From: Ancistrus triradiatus
Taxonomy: Eukaryota > Chordata > Actinopteri > Siluriformes > Loricariidae
Assembly: GCA_025084515.1 (NCBI GenBank)
Contig: JAJAGP010001354.1
Coordinates: 62,001 to 126,000, forward strand
Length of the DNA: 64,000 bases
Reading direction: 5' to 3'
Part shown: positions 24,561-37,700 of the stretch, in pieces
Layout of the letters: the number at the start of each line of letters is the position of its first letter
Position numbering within the stretch: the first letter of the stretch is position 1
The notes under the pieces: generated by a model
Databases searched by the model: none
What the model was told of the DNA's origin: nothing
Seen by the model: only the letters and a program-made list of their open reading frames with translations
Translations under genes and position numbers: made by a program

Positions 24561-26110
24561 TCTGGTCTGTTTCTTCTTCAGATTGCATATTATAATTTGT
24601 AAGAATGAATTACTAGCTTGTTTAGTTAGATCTCATTTTTTAAAATAACACCTTCAGTTGTTGCATATACTTTCTTCTTTCTCCTGCTGCTTTGTGCTTG
24701 GAAATGGAAACCTTAAATCTTATTTTTGCTTGCAGTGTTGACTACTGAGCTTTACCTATCACAGCCCACCCTACTTGTAGAGTATTCTAATCACAAGACT
24801 TTGTCACAAAATACATTTGGACAGTGGTGTGCAGTACATACCTGGTCTTATTACTTTGTGGGTGGATTTAGCTGAATTATTGCTGAATTATTGCAAGTTT
24901 TCTTGCAAGTTGCCATTTAAATTACATTATCTAAGTCAAATTAGCAAGTGCATAGTTTAGTACCTTATCTGATGTGCCACAACAATCACAATACATGGAC
25001 CATACAGCATGAATAACTATTTATATTACTTGTTATTCACCTGTTTTAATGTTTTGCTTAGCCGCTGACCTGTTTGGGTGCAGTAGAATAATATAGCACT
25101 ATTGGAGCAAATGTACTCACTAGCAGACCAAACTAGAACTCAAGAAAGCAAACACTCACATAAGTATAGCACTATTTTGTACTTATAATGAATTTACTTT
25201 ATACATCTATGATACTTGTAAAGGACTGTTGACCCATTTATTCAACAAAGAAATATAAAGATAACCCTCATTTATAATCAACTTCAATGTCATAATCGTG
25301 AACCATGACAATTGAAAACTATTGGTCATATTTGATCAATTTGGTGCAAAATTCTGGTTGCTTTCTCTGTAATTACTCAAACACGACAGCACTAAAACAC
25401 ATCTTGAAGTTAAGACCTGTGAATTCTGTTATGTCCTCCAGATGGCAATATTAGACCAACAGTTGATTCTGCATTGCAGCAGTGCCACATCTTATGACTG
25501 AATCTAAAGCTTGGCTAAATTTTCAGCATTTTTGTTAACAGTGTCCTAAAGTAAGTTTTGCTGACAGTATCACCAGTGCATACAATTGTCAACTGATATA
25601 ACATTACTGCAAACACTTAGCAAACACTGTCAGCAGGATACCATAAGTTATCAAGGTAAGTTTCCTATTACCGAAAAAAAGAATATGTACATTATGTCTG
25701 GTTAATTACAAAAATATCATCTCAAATGGCTCAGTTACATTATAAATGAAATTGTATAAATGACCTTGTAGTTTGTAATACAATTGTAACCATCTTACTG
25801 TTTCTCTAGGGACATTCGAAAAAAATTTGGATGCATGTCTGCCTAAACCCAGTGCTACTTCGTTTCTGGTTATGAGTTCCATTTGAGTCATGCACTTTTA
25901 GCATTTTTTATCAGCAAGAAGATATAGCTTCCTGTTTTACTGGATTAGAAAGGTTTTTCAATTTTAGACATATTTAATTTCATGTAATTTTATCAGTATT
26001 TGCCAAGTCTGTTTAACAGTCAATCAGTTGCTGATTTATATTCCCTCCCAGCTTCCCTTGCCTCTAATTGGCCCGTGTCAACATCAGTCACCTATGTAAT
26101 CAGATGACAT
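24561..26110. other. Intergenic, 5' of OlfC gene 1
   Basis: AT-rich sequence of about 1.5 kb. No coding region, RNA gene or clear repeat recognised apart from a T/A-rich background. Confidence 0.5.
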
Positions 26111-26123
26111 GATTTTAATTCCA

Positions 26124-26132
26124 TTTATAAAG
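26124..26132 (+). promoter_or_regulatory. TATA-like box of OlfC gene 1
   Basis: TTTATAAAG about 90 bases upstream of the chosen ATG at 26218. Spacing would put transcription start near 26155. Candidate only. Confidence 0.45.
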
Positions 26133-26217
26133 CAGAGACTTCAAGTCTGCCATACATTTTATGTGAGGTCATCAGTGCCCATGATATTATTCAGGAGCCT
26201 CTGTATTGCATGGAAAG

Positions 26218-29200
26218 ATGTTAGTGAGTGATCTGACACTGCTGTTTTACATTTTGCTTCTCTGGCCCAGATTTGTGCCCTCTGATATGAGTAGCCTTTG
26301 TCATAGTCTCGGGGAATTCGATCCTCATGTGCTTGAATTGGACGGTGATGTTATTCTTGGAGGGCTCTTCCCTTTGCACTACATAGCTCCAGAACCTGAT
26401 CATGTTTTTACAAACTGGCCACAGGAGTGGAGGTGTAGTGGGTGAGTAAGACTGAAACTGCTGACAGAGTCAGCATGGAAGGGCATCTAACAGAGGCAGC
26501 ATCACTCTTGTACAGAATGGCCATAGATCAGTGAAGATTTCTGACTTAATTAGTGCAGCTTCTTTTGTCTATGTTGAGCATATGGTTATAGCTTTTAATG
26601 GAAAATGATGTGCTAATTAAGAAATGAATGCAGATCTGTGATGCAAGTATGCAGTTACATTTACTCAATTCTGTCTGTCTGTTTGTGTTTTCAGTATCAC
26701 TTCACTTTGGTCTTATCAGTTATGTAACTGCCTCAGTTCAGGCTTCTCCTTTACTCTCTTATGCCACTCTTTCACTAAATCTAGGTTTGATCTGAGGGCC
26801 TTCCGCTGGGTCCAGACTATGGTGTTTTCCATTGAGGAGATTAACAGGAACCCCATCCTTTTGCCTGGAGTGAAGCTGGGATATCGAATTTTGGACAGCT
26901 GTGATCATGTCCATACTAGTTTGCGGAGTGCATTCTTGTTGATGAATAGATCCACTACCCATCAGATAGAGAGCTCTGCTGTCCTCCCCTGCCTCTCTAG
27001 ACCTCCAGTGCCTGCTATCATAGGTCTGGCATCATCCACCCCGACTAGAGCAGTAGCCCATACATTTGGGCCATTTGAGATACCTTTGGTGAGCATGAGA
27101 TTACGAAGGTGGCTATATATATTCATTAATGAGTGTGTGTGTGTGAGAAAATCAATTTTTTTATATTAGCCAAAACCACCTAACATGCATTCATAATGAT
27201 CTGTTTTGACATACATCTACAATGGGTAATGATATGGTGATTAAACAATTCAATTAGTTTAGCTGGTTAGGCAGGAATTTCTAATTATCTTTAATTAGAG
27301 AAGTTGTGTGCGCACACACAGTGAATGAATATAGTTACTCTTATGGTGTGTGAAAGTACGAAGTACAAAAATATTTTGCCTGCCTCCATGTATTTAACTG
27401 TTTGTGATTTGTGAGTGCCAAATTGCATATGTATACCTGAATTAGAAATAGCAACTAAATGAATTTGTTCATTGTTTTAAGCTTCTTTATGTACATATTA
27501 TGAAAAATAATTATATTACTAAATTCCAATGTTATACTATTCCTGTACAGCATAACATCCTGTTAATGATGATAAATGTATCTTTACTATGTTACTAGAT
27601 ATTGTTTTATAATTTAAAGAAAAAAACCATTAAGGCTGAACTTTTTGTTTCAATTTAATTTGACTTGCAGTAACAGAAAATAACATGTATGGTTTGCTTC
27701 TGGCCTGTCCCCTGAAATTATACTTCAAAAATCTTCATACAGTTTAAGTGTCAGGTACCAATGTGATGGCCCATTTTCATTAATAATTCTGGGGTATTAG
27801 AAGTAGAATATTACCTGATTCTGCTTCCCAAATCATGCCAACTGAAAATCTTTAAGGAACTCTTAAACATAAAATTATCATTAAAATTGTACTAATGTTA
27901 AGAGATAAAAGAAAAAGAACAACCTTTTGAATCCAGTTCCAAACGTATGATATGGATTACTTTATAAGTAGTAATTATGGGAATTATCTCAAACAATTTA
28001 CAGTTGCAGAAATTAATAGAGCCTGTTTCCAAATCGAATCCCCATTAAGTCACATTAAGGATCATTGTTTTGCATAATTTCAGGGGCACATTTGATGAAA
28101 TTCATGTATATTTCTCACTGTTGGGATGAGAAAACAAAATGTTTTATTTAATTTGTTTGTAATTTATTTAATATATCTTGCTTTCTTTCTTTGTCCCCTT
28201 CACTGGTTATCTCTCACACTTTCACTACTCCCAGATCAGTTATTTTGCAACTTGCACATGTCTGACCGATAAGCATGTTTACCCATCCTTCCTCCGTACT
28301 GTCCCCAGCGATATTTTCCAGGTGCAGGCTTTGGTGCAACTAATGGCTTATTTTGACTGGCGGTGGGTGGGCACTATTGGCACTGAGGATGACTACAGCC
28401 ACTATGGCATACAAGCCTTCAGTGAGCAGCTGGAGAGATGGGGTGGCTGTGTGGCTTTTCACCGTACCATACCGAAAGTACCAACCTCAAAACAGATCAG
28501 TGCCATTGTCGATGCCTTGGAAGCCTCCATGGCCAGAGTGATTGTTGTGTTTGCCACAGAAGGCCAACTACTACACTTGCTGCTTGAGGTGGCACAAAGA
28601 AACCTGACAGGCTGGCAGTGGGTGGCTAGTGAGGCATGGGTGACTGCCAGTATCCTTACCACTTCAAAGTTACAACATGTACTGGCTGGGACCCTGGGAT
28701 TTTCGTTCAGAGGTGCCAATATCTCTGGGTTGGCTGAGTTTCTTTTAAAGGTGCGGCCTTCAGGCAGCCCTGCTTCAGTCTTCACGAACATGTTCTGGGA
28801 GGAACAGTTTCGTTGCAGGCTGGATTTTGAGGACAGTGAGGGCCAGGATAGGCCACTCTGTACTGGCTTGGAGGATCTGTCACAAGTTGATAGCAGCTAC
28901 ACAAGTGTAACTCCAGTGCGGGTTTCCTACAATGTGTATAAGGCAGTGTATGCCATTGCTCACGCTTTACACCACCTACTGCAGTGTACACCAGAGGCAC
29001 ACAACTCCGATCATAAAGGATGTAATACTGAGACAGAGTTTACTTCTGGACAGGTAATATGTCATAGTAACATATATTTTATCAGGTTAAGCTGATATAA
29101 TATATTCTGAATATCCCTTTCAAATGCTACATAGCATTTGGGCTTTTATTTCCAATTGATATTACTATTTGCTTTGCATCAGTTGCTTCAATATCTGAGG

Positions 29201-31062
29201 AGAGTGAACTTCACAAACCAGTTTGGAGAAAAAGTGTATTTTGATAAAAATGGTGAGCCTGTTCCACTGTATGACATCATAAATTGGCAAAGAGACAACC
29301 AGAAGGGAATCCAATTCCAGAAAGTCGGCAGTTATGATGGGTCAGCGCCCCCTGGGCAACAGCTTAAAATGGATATGGACTTAATAAAGTGGACAGGAGG
29401 GCAAAGCCAGGTGAATCTTAGCTAATGTAGCAAACAACAAGAATTCGTCTAGTTAGTCTAGTTTAAACTAAAACATCCACCTAGTTTATTATCAATTTAA
29501 AGACTTATTTCCATTGTGAGGATATGAGAGAATATAGGTTGTGCCTAAGTATCATGTGTAATTTGAAATTAAATAACATGCAACATAACATCATAAAAGC
29601 TTCATAAAATACTATTCCTGTTTGTTACAACCTAATTTCAAGTTATTCTTTCAACAGATCCCTTTGTCTCTGTGTACATCCCCTTGTCCACCTGGGACTC
29701 GACAGGCCACACGGCCAGGCCAGCCCATCTGTTGCTTTGACTGCCTTCCTTGCACTGATGGAGAGATTACTAACACATCAGGTAATCAGAAATAAATGTA
29801 CCAAAGCCAAATTTCAACCCAATCGATTCTAAGATATCACGTAGATGAAAACAGAAATTATAGTAATTGAAAATATAAGCAAAACATTTTCACTTTGACT
29901 GACATAGGTAGACGCATTCTTTATCAATATGTGCCATGGTACAGTAGGTAGGTTTTTGCCAGAAGAACTACTGCAATGAATGATACATACTGTCAAGTTT
30001 TTTGCAATATCAGAAGTCATAGAGGTTAAATAAAAGAAATGAAGAAACAATGCAGGAAATTATATCAAAATGTGTCTAATGATGTTATTAGCACTTATTT
30101 ATGAATGGACTGATGCATAACAAAGATCATTTGGAAATTTATCCACATTTTTCACAGGAGCCACAGAATGCATTCGGTGTCCTCCATACTATTGGTCCAA
30201 TGCTGAGCGAGTAGCATGTGTTCCTGGCATAGAAGAATTCCTTTCATTTCAAGAGCTCATGGGTATCATTCTTGTTATGCTCTCCCTCCTTGGATTTGCT
30301 GCAGCGACTGCTGTATCTGTTATCTTCTTTCTCTTCCGAGCAACACCTATAGTGAGAGCCAACAATTCAGAGTTAAGTTTCCTACTTCTGCTGTCACTAA
30401 AACTATGTTTCCTCTGTTCGTTGATGTTCCTGGGCCGGCCTTCTCTGTGGTCCTGTCAGGCTCGACAGGCAGCGTTTGGCATTAGCTTTGTCCTTTGCAT
30501 ATCTTGTATCCTGGTCAAATCCATTGTGGTGTTACTTGCATTTCATTCCACCATGCCTGGATCCAGTTCCCTCAAATGTTTTGGTCCACCTCAGCAGAGA
30601 GCATTCATTGTCAGTTGTACCGCAGGCCAAGTCATCCTCTGCATATGTTGGTTGGTAATGGCACCTCCTTTTCCCTTTAAGAACACTTCCTACCAAGGTG
30701 GAAGAATCATACTGGAATGTAAGGATGTGTGGCCTCTGGGTTTTTATTTAGTACTGGGTTATATTGGCATCCTTTCATGTGTTTGCTTCGTTTTGGCTTT
30801 TTTGGGCCGGAAGCTTCCGGACACATTCAACGAAGCCAAGCTCATCACATTCAGTATGCTGATATTTTTTGCTGTTTGGATCTCATTCATACCTGCATAC
30901 AACAGCACCCCAGGGAAATACACAGTAGCAGTAGAGATATTTGCGATCTTGGCCTCCACGTTTGGCCTGCTGCTCTGTATTTTTGCCCCTAAATGTTACA
31001 TTATACTGCTAAGGCCTGAACTCAACATCAAAAAAGGAATAACTGGAAAAACATTCAAATGA
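26218..31062 (+). CDS. OlfC (V2R-like) class C chemoreceptor, gene 1, complete
   Basis: Putative olfactory GPCR for amino acids or pheromones. Exons: 26218-26441, 26785-27088, 28235-29053, 29183-29410, 29658-29781, 30158-31062; 867 aa, GT-AG introns, no break. The ATG at 26218 was chosen because a hydrophobic signal peptide follows at once (DLTLLFYILLLW). Exons 1-4 form the Venus-flytrap domain (LASSTPT and YFATCTCL lie at positions that line the ligand pocket in class C receptors). Exon 5 is the cysteine-rich NCD3G linker (CPPGTRQA, ICCFDCLPC). Exon 6 holds seven membrane helices with the family motifs RANNSELSFLLL, FGPPQQR, PPFPFKN and FNEAKLITFSML. It runs opposite to the other two OlfC genes and is clearly diverged from them: it reads FGPFEIPL where they have LGLFGIPQ. 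V2R is favoured over taste T1R by the exon 6 motifs; the exact subfamily cannot be named. Confidence 0.92.
27089..28234. other. Intron 2 of OlfC gene 1
   Basis: AT-rich intron with a short GTGTGTGTGTG run at about 27131-27143; no other feature recognised. Confidence 0.6.
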
Positions 31063-31377
31063 CCTACAGGGATGTGTCGCTTAACATCCAGCATACATTA
31101 TGTGAAATTGCACATTATGCAATCTGGACATTGTCCAAACACCATATTACAGGTACTCCCTGTTTTATGATGGTTCCGATTACTATTTTTCAACTTTACA
31201 ATGGGAATACACATTCAGCAGAAAACCATACTGTCTCCTGCACTGTCACATGCTAAATGAGGAAATCAGAAGTGCGTGGACATAGGAAAGTTACATGGAG
31301 GAGTGATGAGTGCTGGGAAATCTAGTGTGGAAAAGCCCTGGTTCCGACAATAATCATTTTTGTTGAATATATTATTC

Positions 31378-31383
31378 AATAAA
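31378..31383 (+). terminator. Candidate poly(A) signal of OlfC gene 1
   Basis: AATAAA 316 bases past the stop codon on the coding strand. Confidence 0.45.
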
Positions 31384-31768
31384 TTACATGATATTCATTA
31401 CTTTATTATAACAAACTTTATGTTAATGATTTTGTTCAACTATAGTTTGTCAGTGTTTTATGCACGTTTTAAGGTAAACTATGCTATGATGTATACAGTG
31501 CATATTCTCTTTATATAGAAGTCTTTGGTTTACAATAAAAAAATTTGTTAGTTTAAAATTTACAATGAATTTGTTGGAACATATCCTCCATCAGAGACTA
31601 CCTGAATATACTGTACTTATCAATGCTATATGTAAAGCTGCAGTGTATGGATGTTGACTAAATTGCCAAAATACTGCAGTGTTTTCCATACACTGTCATA
31701 TTTAATATCAACGTTGACCATAATATATTGATTTTTTTATTTATTTTTTAAAATATGGGTGCAATCTA

Positions 31769-32252
31769 TAGATGCACTGATTGATCGACCATTGACTGGG
31801 ATCGGCCAATCAGTCTCATTTAATCGATTCTATGCCTGTCACAGCACACAAAACACAGCCACACATAAATAGCGCAGTGCTTTTAACTTAAATTCATAAT
31901 TTGATTCATGTATGTGTGGAGCTTTCAACAACAAAAGTATACGGCTCAGCCACCCGTTTTTATATGAGATGGCTGCTGACCTGTTCATGATGAGGGTGTT
32001 AGATTTCAGTTGTGTTTTGAGTACTACATAGTCAACTAAACTTTCTCTATATATAGCACATTACTAAAGAAGAAGTAGGGAAACTAAAGAGGGAGCAGGA
32101 ATTTATTTCAAACACAGCCATGTCTTCAGCATGGAAGCTCTTCAGAGTGTGCTGTTTGCAATACATGCATAGCAAAAATAAGCTGTGGAGGAACAATTCC
32201 CGAACAACTAATTTAATAAAACATTTAAAACAGCATCATTGATGCATCTCTA
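31769..32252 (+). mobile_element. hAT-like non-autonomous element
   Basis: Left end TAGATGCACTGATTGATCG and right end GATGCATCTCTA are imperfect inverted repeats. Inside, a short plus-strand stretch (32119-32240) reads SSAWKLFRV, then NNSRTTNLIKHLKQHH. This resembles the end of a BED zinc finger (the HxxxxH half) of a hAT transposase. No dimerisation or catalytic part follows. Confidence 0.55.
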
Positions 32253-33143
32253 GTAAAATCATTCACTGTAAAGCATATCGATTCACTCAGCCCCTCCATA
32301 CCCTGCATGCTTGCACTTGCTCTCTCACTTGCACCTCATCCACTTTCTCTCTCGCTCTCCACTCACCCCCTTCACAAACACATTTATGGAATTAGAAACA
32401 GTTTTAAATGACAGGTGCAATGGATTGCCTGTTGCATTTATGGCAAGAGCAGGTATTTCAGAAGACAGCAGGGAACCGACTAAGAAGTGTGCAGAAATTG
32501 GGAGATGCTGTCAGAAATTAGTGGCGTTAACTCTGGTGGGCTGAACTGCAAAGATGCAGAATTTCTTTTTCTTTCCTTATCTGTGTTGTGTTCTGCCATT
32601 TGCAAATATGCAGTGCTCTTATTCCGCTTGTTTCTCCTCTGTGGTGTGTCAGCTTACCGGCACAAATAGAAACTAGTTCTCAACACACAGTGTGCTTATG
32701 CTACAGGGCGCAGATCCAGCACGTCATTCACCTGAGTGGAAAGGCCATCATCCAGTGCTTATAAGGAGTGCGATGCTAGACGTTGCTCAGCATTCAGTCT
32801 GCTCATGCTGACACTATGTGTTTAACAGAACTTTGTGTTAAATAAATCTTTCTGCACCGTTGACTGCACTGTTGCATGTGTCATTACTACTGCTGTACTA
32901 GCCTCAATAATAAGGATTATACCTATTGGATCTCAGACATTGAGGATGTTATGTGGTGCATACCTGCACTCATAAAAGACATATTCCTAACTGCAGTATA
33001 TGAAAACTATGTTCATTATATTGTCCTATAAAGTGAGCTCTTGCCTTGAAAGTGTACCACTTTTATGCCTCTCAGATGATTATACCACAAGACATTTGCA
33101 AAACTCCATTTCTAGTATTGATCACATTTACACTTACAATACA
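32253..33143. other. Intergenic, no recognised gene
   Basis: Includes 60-77 codon open frames with no family resemblance. Confidence 0.4.
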
Positions 33144-34540
33144 ATGTGAACCCTTTAGAATTTTCTATATTTCTGTATAAATATGACCTAAAACAACATC
33201 AGGTTTTCACACAAGTCCTAAAAGTGGGCAAAGAGAACCCAGTTAAACAAATGAGACAACAATATTATACTTGGTCATTTATTTATTGAGGAAAATGATC
33301 CAATATTACATATTAGTCAGTGGCAAAAATATGTGAACCTTTTGCTTTCAGTATCTGGTGTGACCCCCCCTGTGCAGAAATAACTGCAACTAAATGTTCC
33401 TGTAAAAAAAATGTTGATCAGTCCTGCACACCGGCTTGGAAGAATTTTAGCCCATTCCTCTGTACAGAAACAGCTTCAACTCTGGGCGATGTTGGTGGGT
33501 TTCATCACATCATTAAATGCTCACTTCAGGTCCTTCCACAACATTCGATTGGATTAAGGTCAGGACTTTGGACTTGGCCATTCCAAAAACCTTAACTTCT
33601 TCTTAAAACCATTCTTTGGTTAGAAAACGACTTGTGTGTTAGGGTTGTTGTTCTTGCTGCATCAGCCATCTTTTTCTTGAGATTCTTCATGGACAGGATG
33701 TCCTGACATTTTCCTTTAGAATTCTCTGATATAATTCAATATCTTCCTGGCCCAGATACAGCAAAATAGGCCCAAACCCATGATACTACCACCACCATTG
33801 TTTTCACAGATGGGATTGAAGGTTATTATGCTGGAATGCAGTGGGATTCCTTTCTCCAACATAACACTTTTTATTTTTAAACCAAAAAGTTCTATTGTGG
33901 TCTCATCCGTCCAAAGAACATTCTTCCAATAGCCTTCTGGCTTGTGTCATGTGATCTTTAGCAAACTGGCAGATGAGCAGCAATGTTCTTTTTGGAGAGC
34001 AGTGGCTTTCCCCTTGCAACCGTGCCCATGCAACACCATTGTTGCTCAGTGTTTCTTCGATGGTGGACTCATGAACATTAACATTAGGCATTGTGAGAGA
34101 GGCCTTCAGTTGCTTAAAGTTATCCTGGATTCCTTTGTGACCTCGCCAAAAACTATTACACTTGCTCTTGGAGTTGATCTTTGTTGGTTGGACACTCCCG
34201 GGGAGGGCAACATAGAATTTTTAATTTTTTTTCCATTTGTTCAAACAATCTGTCTGACTGTGGATTGGTGGAGTCCAAACTTTTTTAGAGGTGGTTTTGT
34301 AACCTTTTCCAGCCTGATGAGCGCATCAACAAGGTTTTTCTGAGGTCCTCAAAAAAAATCTCCTTGTTTCGTGCCATGATACACTTCCACAAAACGTGCA
34401 TTGTGAAGAGCAGACTGATAGATCCCTGTTCTATAAAAACAGGGTGCCCACTCCACACCTGATTGTCATCCCATGATTTGAAAAACACCCCTGACTCTAA
34501 TTTCACCTTCAAATTAACTGCTAATCCTAGAGGTTAAAGG
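33144..34540 (-). mobile_element. Tc1-like DNA transposon, inactive
   Basis: Same subfamily as 11455-11685 and 18380-18625. On the minus strand a transposase can be followed: start near 34375 (MARNKEIFFEDLRKTLL), FGLHQSTVRQIV, then the second DNA-binding part and the DDE core (VLWTDETTIELF), and C-terminal EEWAKILPSRCAGLIN near 33410-33460. More than five stops or shifts are present. Confidence 0.8.
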
Positions 34541-34722
34541 TTTGTAGAGTTTGGTGATACTATACATATTTTTACACACAAGAAATCATAAATACCAGAC
34601 ATTATTAAGGACTTAATTTATATATACCTCTATGCATTATCATAATTTGATGTAATTTATATGTTTTCATATCACATTTCATATAAGGTGTTCATGTCTC
34701 CTCTCTAGTTTATTCAAGAATC

Positions 34723-37700
34723 TCACAGAGCCTTATCTGGCACTTTACCCATGAGATGCTTTTTAGTATTCTGTTCTGGCCTAAAAACAATAATGAAACA
34801 TTTGGGAGCAAAAATACAAATGATCAAACCAAAACTTGAAGCCAAAATAGCAAATATCTCTACAGCTACAGTAAACTTTCCTGGAGAGCTGACATAAGCT
34901 GGAATAAAGGTGATCCAAACTGCACAGAATATTAGCATGCTAAATGTGATAAATTTAGCTTCATTAAAATTATCAGGCAGCTTCCGTGCTAGAAAAGCCA
35001 AAATGAAACATAAAAATGCCAATAGCCCAATATAACCCAACACAGCCCAGAAACCTATGGTTGAGCCTAAACCACATTCCAAGATTATTCTTTCCTTGTA
35101 TTGTGTTAGGTTTTTAAAAGGAAAAGGCGGTGATATTGTTAACCAAAGAACACAAATAAGGACTTGTATAAGAGTAAAGGCAAGAACACTGAATCTTTGT
35201 TGAGGAGGCCCAAACCATTTCATGACATCACTGCCTGGCAGTGTAGCCCTGAAGGCCATTAAGACTACCATAGTTTTACCCAGAACACAGGAGATGCAGA
35301 GGACAAAGGTGATTCCAAATGTTGTGTGGCGAAGCATACAAGACCAGTTGGATGGCTGGCCAATGAAAGTAAGTGAACAGAGGAAGCACAGAATCAGAGA
35401 TAAAAGCAGTAGGAAGCTTAATTCTGAGTTGTTGGCCCTAACAATAGGAGAGGTTCTGTGTTTGTAGAAGACAGCTGCCACACACACAGAAATGAATGCC
35501 CCAGTGACGGAAAACACTGTTAGGATGATGCTGAGAGTGTCATTCCAGGACAAGAATTCAACAGGCTTTGGGAGACATTTGTCATGCTCTGCATTTGGCC
35601 AGTATTCAGGTGAGCAGCGCAGGCAGTCTAAAGAGTCTAAGTGAAAAATCAATGCAATTTTATTAGACGAGTGCTCCATTAAGGATTCACAAACAATATA
35701 TTAAAATAGCACAAGAGTACAAATCAACTTAGTGCGTGGTTACAATCAACATTCCGTAGGATGTACTGTGATACACAACCTGTTTTGTTACTGATCTCTC
35801 CTTCAGCACAGGGTATACAGTCATAGCAGCAAACAGGCCTTCCCTTCTGCACAGCTTTCCTGGTGCCTGGAGAACAGCTTGCACTGCACACAGACACTGG
35901 TACCTGGGTGAGACAGTAAAGAAAGCATTCAATGCAAATCATAATGCTTAAAACGCTGTCATATATGGCTCAGAAGTCTAATATATGATGAAGTTTTACA
36001 GTGAATTACTATGTTATCCCCAGTATGGTAAATTATTATCAGTGAATAAGATTTCCTGAATGTAATTATTTGTGTAAGAGGAGAAAAACTATTAAAACAT
36101 GTAGTGTAATCCAACAATCAAGGACACTTAAACATGTACAGTGATGTGGCCATTACAACCATATAATATATCAGTCTGACGTGAAAGAAAAGTGCTGACA
36201 AATGAAAAGCTTTAATGTCACATTACAGAAACAATATTTATGAGCCTGCTTCCAACTTAAAACTGCCTTTGATGGGTGATGACTGGTGCAGACAAGGTCT
36301 TCTAAGGAGAATACACAGCACTTGTATGGCAGTTGACTGGCAGTGAGGGGTAGCTACGCACAGCATTAACTAGATTAATTATTTAGATTAGACTACACAG
36401 TGGGTATGCTCAGTGTGTATGTGCCGTGTTTCCAATTAAATCTGTAATCTACAATTAAAACAAAAATGTAGAAACAATTAGTCCATTCATGCAGTTGTTT
36501 AGAACTATTTTTATGCATGCACACTCTACATGTATAAGGCCAGTATTGTTTGAAAACCCCTGCTTTGTAGTCAGTGTAGTACATTAGGTGGCTGTATTAA
36601 ACCTCAGTCTTTCCTCCCATCCAGCTGATAACTCTGCTCATACTAAACTCTTGTCCTCTTGGTTTGGTCGAGTCGTAGTGTCCAACTGTCATGAAATCCA
36701 GAGCTCCATCCTTCTTATACTGCCAGTTAATAAGCTCATAGGCAGCTGGTGGATCTCCGCTGGCATCAAATGAGACTTGAAAGCCATTCCTTGTTGTGAA
36801 ATTTACTCTTTTGAGCTGGTTGCGTATCTGCACAAGTAGACACAATTATCTAAATCATCATATGTTCAATATCAGTTGTATGTTGCATTATTATCTGCAT
36901 AATTATCTGCTCGGTGGAATTAAATTCAATGAATTGAGTTTTATACCTGCCATGGTGCAAAGCTAATAGTTTTATCACATTGTGTGTCATTACATATAAG
37001 ACCATGAATGGCATGCGCTATGGCATACGTGGCTTTGTACACCATATTAGTGACAAGCAGCTGAGATGTATCAGTGTATGCATTCTGCAGCGCGCTAAGT
37101 GTCTCAGTACCATCACATTGCCGGGCACCCTCAGAAATGCCTGTCCAGCTTTTAAGGGTACATCTAAATGAGCTCTCCCAAAATTCTGTTAACAGTGGTG
37201 ATTTCAGTGCTTGTGCTGGTGTTAGGTCTAGAAGAAATTCACGAAAGCCTGGCATAATGGACCGGGGAATGCCAAAACCTATCGCACCAGCACATATGTT
37301 AAAGCGCAACAGCTCTGGTTCTATTATCCACGTCTCGCTTCCTATCCACTGAAGTGGAGGCAGTGGCTGCCGTGCAAGCTCCTCTAACAAAAACCTCATG
37401 TCACCCGAGGCAATAAATGCTACAATAACTCGGGCTGTTGATCTGCGGATCACATTTGCCACTCTCTCTAGTTTACTACGTGGCTGCGTCCTGTAGTAAG
37501 CCTCAGAATATTCCACACAAATTCCCTCCGCCTGTGCAGCCTTTAAGAATGATGCCATTCCATAATTCCCATAATCTGAGTCACTGCGCACTGCTCCAAT
37601 CCACGTCCAGCCAAAATGCTTCACCATTCTTGCCAGTGCAGCTGCTTGGTGCTCGTCACTAGGTATGGTCCTAAAGAAGGCAGGATACTGACGCTTATCG

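Noticed and set aside
26206..26217. Upstream extension of OlfC gene 1 exon 1
   Set aside because: The extra codons begin with TTG; the first ATG with a following signal peptide is at 26218.
28178..29095. 305-codon frame as a single-exon gene
   Set aside because: It is exon 3 of OlfC gene 1 plus flanking intron; splice sites at 28235 and 29053 trim it.
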